A stretch of 40,777 bases of DNA, from the NCBI GenBank assembly GCA_017404025.1, contig JAFRDD010000009.1:1-40777 (forward strand), read 5' to 3'. Position numbers and translations under genes: made by a program. Shown one piece after another: positions 15,948-24,630 of this stretch (its first letter is position 1; each line of letters starts with the position of its first letter). The notes below the pieces were generated by a model. The model was not told where the DNA came from, searched no databases, and saw only the letters and a list, made by a program, of their open reading frames with translations. This DNA comes from Clostridia bacterium. GTDB taxonomy: Bacteria; Bacillota; Clostridia; TANB77; CAG-508.

Positions 15948-17006
15948 ATGGAAAATAAAAAAGTATTGTTAGGAATGAGTGGAGGCGTTGATAGTTCAGT
16001 ATCAGCACTTTTGCTAAAAGAAAAAGGATATGAAGTAATAGGAACAACATTAGAACTATATGCAGGCAGCAGTTGTTGTAATATAAATACATATATAGAT
16101 GCTAAGATGGTATGTAAACAAATAGGAGTACCACATTTTACATATGAATGTAAAGAAGAATTTAAAAAAAATGTAATAGATGATTTTATAAATTGCTATG
16201 CAAATTGTAGAACTCCAAACCCTTGTATTGAATGTAATAAGTTTATGAAATTTGGTATAATGTGGGAAAAAGCAAAAGAACTTGGATGCAATTACATAGC
16301 AACAGGTCATTATGCTAAAACAGAATATAATGAAGAATATGGAAGATGGGTATTAAAGAAATCTAATGCAGGAAAGAAAGATCAAAGTTATGTATTATGG
16401 AATATTCCAAAAGAATTAATTGAACATGTATTATTTCCACTTGCAGATTTTGAAGAAAAAAAACAAATAAGAGAAATAGCAAGAAACAATAATTTAAAAG
16501 TTGCAAATAAACCAGATAGTGAAGATATTTGTTTTGTACCAGATGGAAATTATAAGAAATTTTTAGAAAATAATTCAAATATAAAACCAAAAAAAGGAAA
16601 TATAGTAAACTCAAAAGGAGAAATTCTAGGAGAACATACAGGTTTATATAATTATACAATAGGACAACGCAAAGGACTAGGTATATCATATAAAGTACCA
16701 CTATTTGTAATAGGGTTTAATAGTTTAAAAAATGAAGTAATTGTTGGAGAAGAGCAAGAATTATATTCAAAACAAGTATTAGTAAACAATGTTAATTTAT
16801 TATTAGTTGATGAAATAAAAGAACCAATTGAAGTAGAAGTTAAAACAAGATATTCATCTAAAACAGCAAAAGCTCAAATAGTAGAAGATGAAAACAACAA
16901 CATTATAGTTACATTTGAAGAACCTCAAAGAGCAATAACCCCAGGCCAATCAGCAGTTTTTTATATAGGAGATATTGTGCTAGGTGGAGGAAAAATAGTA
17001 AAATAA
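15948..17006 (+). CDS. mnmA: tRNA 2-thiouridylase MnmA
   Basis: 352 residues. It activates U34 of tRNA-Glu, -Gln and -Lys with ATP and inserts sulfur. The PP-loop motif GMSGGVDSS is at residues 9-17. The catalytic cysteine lies in NPCIECNKFMKF (about Cys96) and the second in SEDICFVPDG. The C-terminal beta-barrel with RYSSKTAKAQI is present. Lying directly after sufU suggests SufS/SufU deliver its sulfur. Confidence 0.96.
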   Translation: MENKKVLLGMSGGVDSSVSALLLKEKGYEVIGTTLELYAGSSCCNINTYIDAKMVCKQIGVPHFTYECKEEFKKNVIDDFINCYANCRTPNPCIECNKFMKFGIMWEKAKELGCNYIATGHYAKTEYNEEYGRWVLKKSNAGKKDQSYVLWNIPKELIEHVLFPLADFEEKKQIREIARNNNLKVANKPDSEDICFVPDGNYKKFLENNSNIKPKKGNIVNSKGEILGEHTGLYNYTIGQRKGLGISYKVPLFVIGFNSLKNEVIVGEEQELYSKQVLVNNVNLLLVDEIKEPIEVEVKTRYSSKTAKAQIVEDENNNIIVTFEEPQRAITPGQSAVFYIGDIVLGGGKIVK

Positions 17007-17019
17007 AAGAGAGAGAAAA

Positions 17020-17610
17020 ATGAAAAATAAAGTAATAAAAGATGAAAAACAATTATACTCAAAAATGTTTATATATAAAACTTTTTTATATAGTTTTGTA
17101 AAGTTTTCTATAGACAGTCAAGATGAAGAAACAGTAAATATAGTTAAAGCATTAAATATAAAAAATCCATTTAAAAGAGTAGAATTTATATATGATTATT
17201 GTTGCAAAAAATTAGATAGTTTTTATGAAGGAAAAAATATTTGTGGATTCAAAAATAATAAATGTATAGTTCAACAAGGACCAAATTGTAAATTTTGTAA
17301 TGGGTGTTGTAGATTATGTAGATATCAAACTACTAAAGGATGTACAACCTCTAATTTAAGTTGCAAACTTTTTTACTGTGATACTATACAAAAAAATAAT
17401 GAAACATTAAAATATAAAGATTTAAAAATTTTGAAATTATTTAATTTAAGACAAAAAATGATGGTAAATGACAATTTCTTTGCACATCGAAAAGAATTTT
17501 TATTAGAATTAAAACTTAGTTTAATATCATTTTGGGGAATAAGAATGTTACTTAGAATTATAAAAAACCTAATTTATTGTAAGAAATTAAAAAGAGAAAG
17601 GACTCAATAA
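17020..17610 (+). CDS. Cysteine-rich protein of unknown function in the sulfur cluster
   Basis: 196 residues with 13 cysteines. Eleven lie in residues 67-122, including NCKFCNGCCRLC and GCTTSNLSCKLFYC. This density suggests zinc or Fe-S binding. The N terminus is helical. The C terminus has a hydrophobic segment (LSLISFWGIRMLLRIIKNLIYC) that may be a membrane or amphipathic helix. It starts 13 bases after mnmA and ends 3 bases before tcdA, so it belongs to the sulfur/tRNA operon. No family function is known to me. Confidence 0.75.
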   Translation: MKNKVIKDEKQLYSKMFIYKTFLYSFVKFSIDSQDEETVNIVKALNIKNPFKRVEFIYDYCCKKLDSFYEGKNICGFKNNKCIVQQGPNCKFCNGCCRLCRYQTTKGCTTSNLSCKLFYCDTIQKNNETLKYKDLKILKLFNLRQKMMVNDNFFAHRKEFLLELKLSLISFWGIRMLLRIIKNLIYCKKLKRERTQ

Positions 17611-17613
17611 AAA

Positions 17614-18363
17614 ATGCTAAATCAATTTTCAAGAGAAGAATTAATAATAGGAAAAGAAGCAGTAGAAAAATTAAATAATGCAAAAGTTGCAATATTTGGA
17701 CTTGGAGGAGTAGGTTCGTTTGTATTAGAAGGGCTAGTTAGAGCAGGTATTGGAAAATTTGTTTTAATTGATGATGATAAAATTTGCTTAACAAATTTAA
17801 ATAGGCAAATTCTTGCAACCAGAAAAACTGTTGGAAAGCCTAAAGTAGAAGTTGCGAAAGATAGAATTTTAGAAATAAATCCAGATGCAGAAATTGAAAT
17901 ACATCAAGAATTTTTTATGCCAGAAACAGAAGGAATTTTAGATAAAAGTATAGACTATATAATAGATTGTATAGACACAGTAACTGCTAAAATAGAATTA
18001 GTAGTTAGAGCCAATAAACTTAATATTCCAATTATTTCATGTATGGGAACTGGAAATAAATTAGATCCAACGAAATTTGAAGTAACAGATATAAATAAAA
18101 CAACAGTATGTCCACTTGCAAAAGTTATGAGAAAAGAATTAAGAGCAAGGAATATAAAAAAATTAAAAGTAGTATATTCAAAAGAAGAACCAATACGAAT
18201 AGAAGAAAAGTCAGAAGCAAGTTGTAAAACAAATTGTATATGTCCACCAGGAACCAAAAGAAAATGTACAATTAGAAATCAAGTTCCAGGAAGTATATCT
18301 TTTGTTCCATCTGTCGCTGGATTAATTATTGCAGGGGAAGTTATAAAAGATTTAATTTTTTAA
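17614..18363 (+). CDS. tcdA: tRNA threonylcarbamoyladenosine dehydratase TcdA
   Basis: 249 residues of the ThiF/MoeB/E1 family, in the CsdL/TcdA group that uses ATP to cyclise t6A37 to ct6A. The nucleotide-binding GLGGVGS motif is near residue 28, then DDDKICLTNLNRQ, and the C-terminal RNQVPGSISFVPSVAGLIIAGEVI is TcdA-like. A cysteine cluster ASCKTNCICPPGTKRKC is also present. E. coli tcdA is associated with a cysteine desulfurase, here SufS. The family also includes unassigned E1-like proteins, but the TcdA match is good. Confidence 0.88.
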   Translation: MLNQFSREELIIGKEAVEKLNNAKVAIFGLGGVGSFVLEGLVRAGIGKFVLIDDDKICLTNLNRQILATRKTVGKPKVEVAKDRILEINPDAEIEIHQEFFMPETEGILDKSIDYIIDCIDTVTAKIELVVRANKLNIPIISCMGTGNKLDPTKFEVTDINKTTVCPLAKVMRKELRARNIKKLKVVYSKEEPIRIEEKSEASCKTNCICPPGTKRKCTIRNQVPGSISFVPSVAGLIIAGEVIKDLIF

Positions 18364-18369
18364 AAATTT

Positions 18370-18450
18370 TCATCGTTTTTTCATCGGGTTCATCGGGGAC
18401 GGTCCTTTTTGAAAGAATTTTCAACAGGGACGGTCCTTTTTGAAAAAAAT
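18370..18450. repeat. GGGACGGTCC family, two direct half-copies
   Basis: GGGACGGTCCTTTTTGAAA occurs at 18396-18414 and again at 18427-18445 in the same orientation, without the opposite arm. TTTTCATCG-type short repeats lie in front. This is a truncated relic of the palindrome family. Confidence 0.85.
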
Positions 18451-18516
18451 CATAAATACATATTACGTATCAAATCTGAATAACATAGATAAATAACATT
18501 TGATAAGGAGTTTTAT

Positions 18517-19455
18517 ATGATAATTGATTTACATTGTGATACAATCCAAAAAGCAAAAGACGAAAATTTAGAATTAAATTCAAGGCAATTGGATTTCAAT
18601 TTGAAAGATGTTCAAAAATATTTACCATATGTCCAATGCCTAGCAACATTTATAAATACAAAATATAATGGAGGCGATAATGGATTTAAAAGGGCAATCA
18701 GCATTATTGATAATTTTTATATACAGTATGAATTGAATAAAGAAAAGATTAATATCATAAAAAATAAAGAAGATTTAAAAATAGAAAATCTTAATGAAAA
18801 GCTAGGAGTAATTTTAACTGTAGAAAATGGAATAGCAATATCATCAAAACTGGAAAATATAAAAAAACTTTACAATAAAGGCATAAGGATGATGGGAATA
18901 ACATGGAATGATGATAATGAATTAGGATGTGGAGCAAAAACTTTAAATGATACAGGTCTAACAGATTTAGGAATTCAATATGTAAAAAGATTAGAAAACA
19001 AACATATAATTATAGATGTTTCACATTGTTCTGAAAAAAGTTTTTATGATACACTTAAAAATACAACAGTTCCAATTATAGCAAGTCATTCATGTGTTAA
19101 AAATATATGTAATCATGTTAGAAATTTAGATGACAATCAAATAAAAGAAATAGCACAAAGAGATGGAGTTATAGGAATTTGTTTTTGCAGACCATTTTTG
19201 ACTTCAAATGCAAATGCAAATGTTAAAGATATAGTAAAGCACATAGATTACATAGCAAATTTAGTTGGAATAGATTATATTGCATTAGGAAGTGATTTTG
19301 ATGGAGTCGAGGAAGAACATCGATTAGAAGATATAAAAGGTGTAAAAAATATACATATTTTAATAAATGAACTATATAAATATGGTTATAAAAAGGAAGA
19401 TGTTGATAAAATAACAAGCAAAAATTTTGTGAGAGTTGCAAAACAAATTTTATAA
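18517..19455 (+). CDS. M19-family membrane dipeptidase (renal dipeptidase-like)
   Basis: 312 residues, a zinc dipeptidase TIM barrel. Metal ligands appear as DLHCDT (His6, Asp8), the bridging Glu in LTVENG, His in DVSHCSEKSF and IASHSCVK, and GSDFDG near the end. There is no signal peptide, so it is cytoplasmic or non-classically exported. AAGGAG precedes the ATG. Substrates are probably dipeptides, including D-residue peptides. It stands alone between a repeat and the recN promoter. Confidence 0.9.
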   Translation: MIIDLHCDTIQKAKDENLELNSRQLDFNLKDVQKYLPYVQCLATFINTKYNGGDNGFKRAISIIDNFYIQYELNKEKINIIKNKEDLKIENLNEKLGVILTVENGIAISSKLENIKKLYNKGIRMMGITWNDDNELGCGAKTLNDTGLTDLGIQYVKRLENKHIIIDVSHCSEKSFYDTLKNTTVPIIASHSCVKNICNHVRNLDDNQIKEIAQRDGVIGICFCRPFLTSNANANVKDIVKHIDYIANLVGIDYIALGSDFDGVEEEHRLEDIKGVKNIHILINELYKYGYKKEDVDKITSKNFVRVAKQIL

Positions 19456-19466
19456 AAAAACTAAAA

Positions 19467-19529
19467 AAATGTTCGTAAAATATATTGACAAAAATATGTT
19501 TTGTTAGTATAATCGTTTTACGAACATTT
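19467..19529 (+). promoter_or_regulatory. recN promoter flanked by 14-base inverted repeats
   Basis: TTGACA (19485-19490), a 17-base spacer and TATAAT (19508-19513). An AAATGTTCGTAAAA arm (19467-19480) ends just before the -35, and its exact inverted copy (19516-19529) begins just after the -10. Each arm contains a CGAAC half-site as in the LexA box, but neither has the second half at N4 spacing. SOS control of recN is established in Bacillus. Confidence 0.7.
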
Positions 19530-19547
19530 ATTTTGGAGGTAAAAGAA

Positions 19548-21191
19548 ATGATAAACACATTACATATAAAAAATATAGGAATAATTGATGATGTAACAAT
19601 TGATTTGAATAAAGGATTAAATGTACTAACAGGTGAAACAGGAGCAGGAAAGACTCTAATAATAGATTCAATTCAAATTATATCAGGTGGAAGGTTTTCA
19701 AAAGAAATGATAAGAAAAGGTGAAAATCAATCTTATATAGAGATGTGTATGTATGAACCAGAAAGTAAAGATGCAATAGACGGAAATATAATTATTTCTA
19801 GAGAAATATCAACAAATGGTAAAAATTTGTGTAAAATAAATGGAAGAATGGTAACTGTAAATGAACTAAAAGAATTTATGAAAAATCACATAGAAATACA
19901 TGGACAAAATGATAATCAAACCTTATTAGACAGCAAAACACATATAAATTATTTAGATTTATTTATAGGAGAAAATATTCAAAAAATAAAAAAAGAATAT
20001 GAAGAAATGTATAATAAATATTGCAGAATAAAAACGGAATTAAAATTAAATTATGGTGATGAAAAAGAAAGAGAAAGAAAATTAGATTTATTAAAATATC
20101 AACAAAATGAAATAGAAAAAGCAAATTTAAAAATAGAAGAAGAAATAGAATTAGAAGAAAAAAGAAAAATGATAATGAATTCTGAAAAAATATCTATAAA
20201 TTTGTGTGAAGCAGACGAAATTATACAAAATAATACAATAGAAGGTTTAAGTTCTGCAATTAGAGCTTTAGAAAAGATAGAAAATATTGATGGAAAATAT
20301 GAAAAAACTGCTATTAACTTAAAAAATATATATTACGAGTTGCAAGAATTAGCAAGAGATATCAGCGATTTTAAAGAAGACATATTTTTTGATGAGCAAA
20401 CAAGGAATGAAGTTGAAGAAAGACTTGATTATATATATTCATTAAAAAGAAAATATGGAAATACTATAGAAGAAATATTAGAATATCAAGATGAAATACA
20501 AAAAGAAATTGAACAAATTGAAAATGCAGAAGAATATAATTTGAAGTTAGAGAAAGAAATTGAAATTATAAAAAAAGAGATGAATGATTTAGCAGAGAAA
20601 ATTCATTTGATAAGGATAAAAAACGCAGAAGTGTTAGAGGAAAAAATCAATAATGAATTAAAAGACTTAGAAATGAAAAATGCAAGAATTCATGTAAAAA
20701 TAGAAAGACAAGAAAGATTCTTAAAAGATGGAAAAGATAATGTTGAATTTTTAATTACAACTAATTTTGGAGAAGACGAAAAAGAATTAGTAAAAATAGC
20801 TTCAGGTGGAGAAATGTCAAGAATTATGCTTGCAATAAAAAAAGTATTATCAGATTCAGATAAAATCCCTGTTATGATATTTGATGAAATTGATACTGGA
20901 ATTAGTGGAAAAGCTGCAAATAAGGTAGCAGAAAAGTTAAGTAAAATAGGAAGTTGCCATCAAGTATTATGTATTTCTCATTTACCAAATATAGCAGCAA
21001 ATGCAGATTATAACTATTTTATAAGTAAAAGTGTAAAAAATGAAAGAACAAATACTTCAATAAGATTATTAAAAGAGCAAGAAGTAATAGAAGAAATTGC
21101 ACGTATTTCTTCAGGTGAAGTTAATGAAATAAGTATTCAATATGCTACTAAATTGAGAAGTAAGAAGAGTGAAGTCGAGAAAATTGCATAA
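19548..21191 (+). CDS. recN: DNA repair protein RecN
   Basis: 547 residues from ATG 19548, which follows TTTTGGAGG. The SMC-like ATPase acts early at double-strand breaks. Walker A GETGAGKT is at residues 29-36, a long coiled-coil arm spans about 150-370, and the signature LVKIASGGEMSRIMLA and Walker B PVMIFDEIDTGISG are near the C terminus. Earlier in-frame codons lie in the promoter. The order recN, dxs, ylmH resembles the Firmicute recN/dxs neighbourhood. Confidence 0.96.
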   Translation: MINTLHIKNIGIIDDVTIDLNKGLNVLTGETGAGKTLIIDSIQIISGGRFSKEMIRKGENQSYIEMCMYEPESKDAIDGNIIISREISTNGKNLCKINGRMVTVNELKEFMKNHIEIHGQNDNQTLLDSKTHINYLDLFIGENIQKIKKEYEEMYNKYCRIKTELKLNYGDEKERERKLDLLKYQQNEIEKANLKIEEEIELEEKRKMIMNSEKISINLCEADEIIQNNTIEGLSSAIRALEKIENIDGKYEKTAINLKNIYYELQELARDISDFKEDIFFDEQTRNEVEERLDYIYSLKRKYGNTIEEILEYQDEIQKEIEQIENAEEYNLKLEKEIEIIKKEMNDLAEKIHLIRIKNAEVLEEKINNELKDLEMKNARIHVKIERQERFLKDGKDNVEFLITTNFGEDEKELVKIASGGEMSRIMLAIKKVLSDSDKIPVMIFDEIDTGISGKAANKVAEKLSKIGSCHQVLCISHLPNIAANADYNYFISKSVKNERTNTSIRLLKEQEVIEEIARISSGEVNEISIQYATKLRSKKSEVEKIA

Positions 21192-21266
21192 AATATTAAT
21201 ATTGTATAGAAAAATACCTAAAAATATGCTAAAATAGTGTACAAAATAAAAAATAGGTGAAAAAAG

Positions 21267-23150
21267 ATGATAGAAAAAATAAATTCATCTAAGGATGTAA
21301 AAAATTTAAATTTAAAAGAAAAAGAAGAATTAGCAAAAGAAATAAGAAAATATATAATAGAAGTGGTATCTGAAAATGGAGGACATTTAGCATCTAATTT
21401 AGGAGTTGTAGAACTAACACTTGCGCTGCATAGTGTATTTGATGTGGGAAAAGACAAAATAGTTTGGGATGTTGGGCATCAGTCATATGTTCACAAAATC
21501 CTAACAGGAAGAAAAGAAAAATTAAAAACTTTACGAAAATTAGATGGAATAGCAGGTTTTCCAAAAACAAATGAATCAAAAGCAGATTGTTTCAATACAG
21601 GACATAGTAGTACATCTATTTCAGCAGCACTTGGAATGGCAAGAGCAAGAGATGTAAAAAATGAAAAATATAGTTCAATAGCGGTTATAGGAGATGGAGC
21701 ATTAACAGGGGGAATGGCATTAGAAGCTTTAAATGATGCTGGATTTAGTAAGACAAAAATAACTGTAATTTTAAATGATAATGAAATGAGTATTTCTAAA
21801 AATGTTGGTGGAATGAATTTATTATTAAGTAGATTAAGGACAAGAAAGATGTATACAAAATCTAGTATATCTGCAAAAAAAATCATAAATAAAATACCAA
21901 TAATAGGAAAACCAACTGTAAGAATAATCCAAAGAGTAAAAAGAAGTATAAAACAGTTAATTATACCTACAATGTTTTTTGAAGATATAGGCTATACATA
22001 TTTAGGACCTGTTGATGGGCATAATATAGAACAATTAGAAAATATATTAAATTTAAGCAAGAGGGTTGAAGGACCTGTATTAGTGCATGTTTTAACAAAA
22101 AAAGGAAAAGGGTATAAACCAGCAGAAGAAAATCCAGACAAATTTCATGCGACATCTCCATTCAATATAAAAGATGGAACACCAAAAACAAAGAAAAAAG
22201 AAGATTATTCAAAAATATTTGGAAAAAAACTAATTGAATTAGCAAAAAATAATAAAAAAATTGTTGCAATAACAGCTTCTATGAAAGATGGTACAGGGCT
22301 TACAGAATTCCAAAAGAAGTTTCCAGAAAGATTTTTTGATATAGGAATTGCAGAACAGCATGCAATTACAATGGCTGCAGGAATGGCAAAAGAAGGTATA
22401 ATACCTGTTGTGCCAATATATTCATCTTTTTATCAAAGAGCCTATGACCAAGTAATACATGATGTTGCTATGCAAAATTTACCAGTTGTAATGTGTGTGG
22501 ATAGAGCAGGCTGTGTAGGAACAGATGGTGAAACACATCAAGGATTATTAGATTTAGCATTTTTTAGATTAGTACCAAATTTAATTATTGTGGCACCAAA
22601 AGATTTCAAAGAATTTGAAAATATGCTAGAATATGCGGTAGAATGTAATAAACCTATTATTATTAGATATCCTAGAGGTGGAGAAAGTGAATATAAATTT
22701 AAATTAAATAGTAAAATAGAAGAAGGAAAATCAGAAGTTCTAAGAAAAGGAAAAGATATTACAATAATAGCCATAGGAAAAATGGTTTCAAGAGCAATGC
22801 AAGTTGCAGATGAATTAAAAAAAGATAATATTGATGCAGAAGTAATAAATGCTAGATTTTTAAAACCATTAGATAATGAGACAATAAAAGATTCAATTTT
22901 AAAGACTAAAAATATTGTTACAATTGAAGATGGAACAATAATAAATGGACTTGCAACATCAATTAAAGAATTAATAGTACAAGAGAATGTATTAGTAAAA
23001 AATATAAAATGTTTTGCATATCCAGATCAATTTATAAAACATGGAAGTGTTGACGAATTAGAAAAAATTTACAAATTAGATGTGGATAATATTGTTAAAA
23101 CTATTAAAAGTATTAAATTAGATAACAAGAAAGAGGAAAATAATGAATAA
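21267..23150 (+). CDS. dxs: 1-deoxy-D-xylulose-5-phosphate synthase
   Basis: 627 residues, full length. It joins pyruvate and glyceraldehyde 3-phosphate with thiamine diphosphate at the start of the MEP isoprenoid pathway. It has the ThDP-binding GDGALTGGMALEALNDAG motif, DVGHQSYVHKILTGR near residue 57, and the transketolase C-terminal region (IGIAEQHAITMAAGMA, PRGGE). It overlaps ylmH by 8 bases. Confidence 0.97.
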   Translation: MIEKINSSKDVKNLNLKEKEELAKEIRKYIIEVVSENGGHLASNLGVVELTLALHSVFDVGKDKIVWDVGHQSYVHKILTGRKEKLKTLRKLDGIAGFPKTNESKADCFNTGHSSTSISAALGMARARDVKNEKYSSIAVIGDGALTGGMALEALNDAGFSKTKITVILNDNEMSISKNVGGMNLLLSRLRTRKMYTKSSISAKKIINKIPIIGKPTVRIIQRVKRSIKQLIIPTMFFEDIGYTYLGPVDGHNIEQLENILNLSKRVEGPVLVHVLTKKGKGYKPAEENPDKFHATSPFNIKDGTPKTKKKEDYSKIFGKKLIELAKNNKKIVAITASMKDGTGLTEFQKKFPERFFDIGIAEQHAITMAAGMAKEGIIPVVPIYSSFYQRAYDQVIHDVAMQNLPVVMCVDRAGCVGTDGETHQGLLDLAFFRLVPNLIIVAPKDFKEFENMLEYAVECNKPIIIRYPRGGESEYKFKLNSKIEEGKSEVLRKGKDITIIAIGKMVSRAMQVADELKKDNIDAEVINARFLKPLDNETIKDSILKTKNIVTIEDGTIINGLATSIKELIVQENVLVKNIKCFAYPDQFIKHGSVDELEKIYKLDVDNIVKTIKSIKLDNKKEENNE

Positions 23151-23946
23151 ACAAGAATTATTAAGCGATTATAGAAGACAAGAGGAGAAAATGTGCCTAA
23201 GTCAAGTACTAGATAAGATAGAATTTTCAAAAACTAGAGAAAAAATAGAATCAACAGATTTTTTAGATATGTATCAAATATCAATAGTAGAAAATTTTTT
23301 AAGAAAAATTAAATTTCAAAATTATTGCTTGTATGGAGGGCATAGCGAAGCTGAAAGAAAAATATTAATTGTATTTCCTGAAAAATACAATATGAATATG
23401 GTCGAGAAAAATTATACAAAAATAGTAAAAGCAATAAGAATTAAATTACCAGAAGATGATATTGGAAAATTTAATCATAGAAATTATTTAGGTGGAATTG
23501 TAAAATTAGGAATAAATAGAGAGAAAGTAGGAGATATATTAGTATTTGATAATGGTGCTGATATTATAGTAAAAAATGAAACTGCTGAAATTTTAAAAAC
23601 AGAGTTACAGACTCTTACAAGATTCCAAAATGCAACAATGGAAATAATAGAAATTACAGATATAAGAAAGCAAGAGATAAAAATAGAAGAAATAAAAATA
23701 ATAGTTCCATCACTAAGGTTAGATAATATAGTTTCAGATTTAGCTAAAACCTCTAGGACAAAAGCTGTCCAAATAATAGATAGTGAAAGAGTATTTATAA
23801 ATGGACAATGTGAAACAAAACAATCAAAAAGTGTAAAAGTTCAAGATATAATAACAATAAGAGGAAAAGGAAGATTTGTTATAAAAGAAATTTCGGGGAC
23901 AACAAGAAGTGGAAGACCAGTATTAGTTGTTGAAAAATATGTATAA
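23143..23946 (+). CDS. ylmH: YlmH/RqcP2-type S4-domain RNA-binding protein
   Basis: 267 residues. The N-terminal two thirds match the YlmH fold (FLDMYQISIVENFL, then CLYGGHSEAERKILIVFPE and HRNYLGGIVKLGINREKVGDIL). A C-terminal S4 domain (LRLDNIVSDLAKTSRTKAVQIIDSERVFING) follows. YlmH takes part in ribosome-associated quality control in Bacillus and is usually found near divIVA/ftsZ. Here it follows dxs, where many clostridia carry the methyltransferase tlyA, another S4 protein. The FtsJ-like domain of TlyA is absent, so this is not TlyA. Confidence 0.9.
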   Translation: MNKQELLSDYRRQEEKMCLSQVLDKIEFSKTREKIESTDFLDMYQISIVENFLRKIKFQNYCLYGGHSEAERKILIVFPEKYNMNMVEKNYTKIVKAIRIKLPEDDIGKFNHRNYLGGIVKLGINREKVGDILVFDNGADIIVKNETAEILKTELQTLTRFQNATMEIIEITDIRKQEIKIEEIKIIVPSLRLDNIVSDLAKTSRTKAVQIIDSERVFINGQCETKQSKSVKVQDIITIRGKGRFVIKEISGTTRSGRPVLVVEKYV

Positions 23947-24010
23947 ATAATAAAAAAATAACTTATAAGGTATGACTATCATATAGTTCACAAATAAAAA
24001 AGGTTGTTAT

Positions 24011-24044
24011 ATAACGCTTATCGAAAGGTAAGTGTTATTTTTTT
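24011..24044 (+). terminator. Intrinsic terminator of the recN-dxs-ylmH group
   Basis: Stem ATAACGCTTA (24011-24020) with TAAGTGTTAT (24029-24038), one G-T pair, followed by TTTTTT. Confidence 0.85.
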
Positions 24045-24049
24045 ATCTA

Positions 24050-24304
24050 TTTGGAAATAGAATAAGCAAAGAATTAAAAGTAAATGACCAAAATGTCACA
24101 ACAAATTATACTTATAATGAATTAAATCAATTAACAAGAAAAATTTCAACAAATGGAGAAAAAAATTACAAATATGATGCAAATGGAAACATGGTAGAAA
24201 ACAGCGACGGAGAGCAAACATTAACATATAATTACACAGTAGAAGATAGACTACAAGCAGTAAAAAGACCATTAATAAGAAGAGGAATTCTACTACAGAA
24301 ATAG
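24050..24304 (+). pseudogene. RHS/YD-repeat protein fragment
   Basis: About 80 residues with YD repeats (NYTYNELNQLTRKIST, NYKYDANGNMVEN, LTYNYTVEDRLQAVK), the repeat unit of secreted RHS toxins. It has no start of its own: the reading frame runs back into a terminator and has no ribosome binding site. It stops abruptly just after the RLQAVK motif that normally leads into the core cap. It is a remnant of a much larger gene. Nothing else of such a gene is present within several kilobases. Confidence 0.8.
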
Positions 24305-24463
24305 AAATTAAAAAATTGAAAAATATGATATTGGAAAAAAACAATGGTGAAATATTGGTACATTTTGGTATTTAAATAGTTTTTGTAATGCAAGCTAAAT
24401 CAATAAAAAAATTGGGCAATAAAAATAAACGTTAAGGACATTGGTTTAGTAGCTAGAATAATC

Positions 24464-24526
24464 TGAAGTGAACCCGAATTGTTAAACTTTTTTCTCTAAC
24501 AAGTTTAATAATTCGGGTTCACTTCA
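24464..24526. repeat. MITE-like 63-bp palindrome with IS3-like ends
   Basis: Arms of 26 bases (24464-24489 and 24501-24526) pair throughout, with one G-T position, and enclose an 11-base loop. Each arm begins TGAAGTGAACCC, which resembles terminal repeats of IS3-family elements as I remember them. Neither strand has a T-run after the hairpin, so it is not a terminator. The surrounding 24305-24630 holds no gene I can support. Confidence 0.65.
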
Positions 24527-24630
24527 AAAAATATCTAACTCACTATTTTCGTGCTACTCGTTTAGCAACCTCGGTAAAATGTTCTATTATTAGTTATTTG
24601 GTTTTATAAAATTTTTGGGTTACCTCAAAT

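Noticed and set aside
23143..23946. tlyA, expected after dxs
   Set aside because: The protein has an S4 domain at the C terminus and a YlmH fold, with no FtsJ methyltransferase domain.
24305..24463. Further RHS coding remnant
   Set aside because: No YD-repeat motif is visible in any frame and stops are frequent.
24464..24526. Intrinsic terminator
   Set aside because: No T-run follows the hairpin on either strand.
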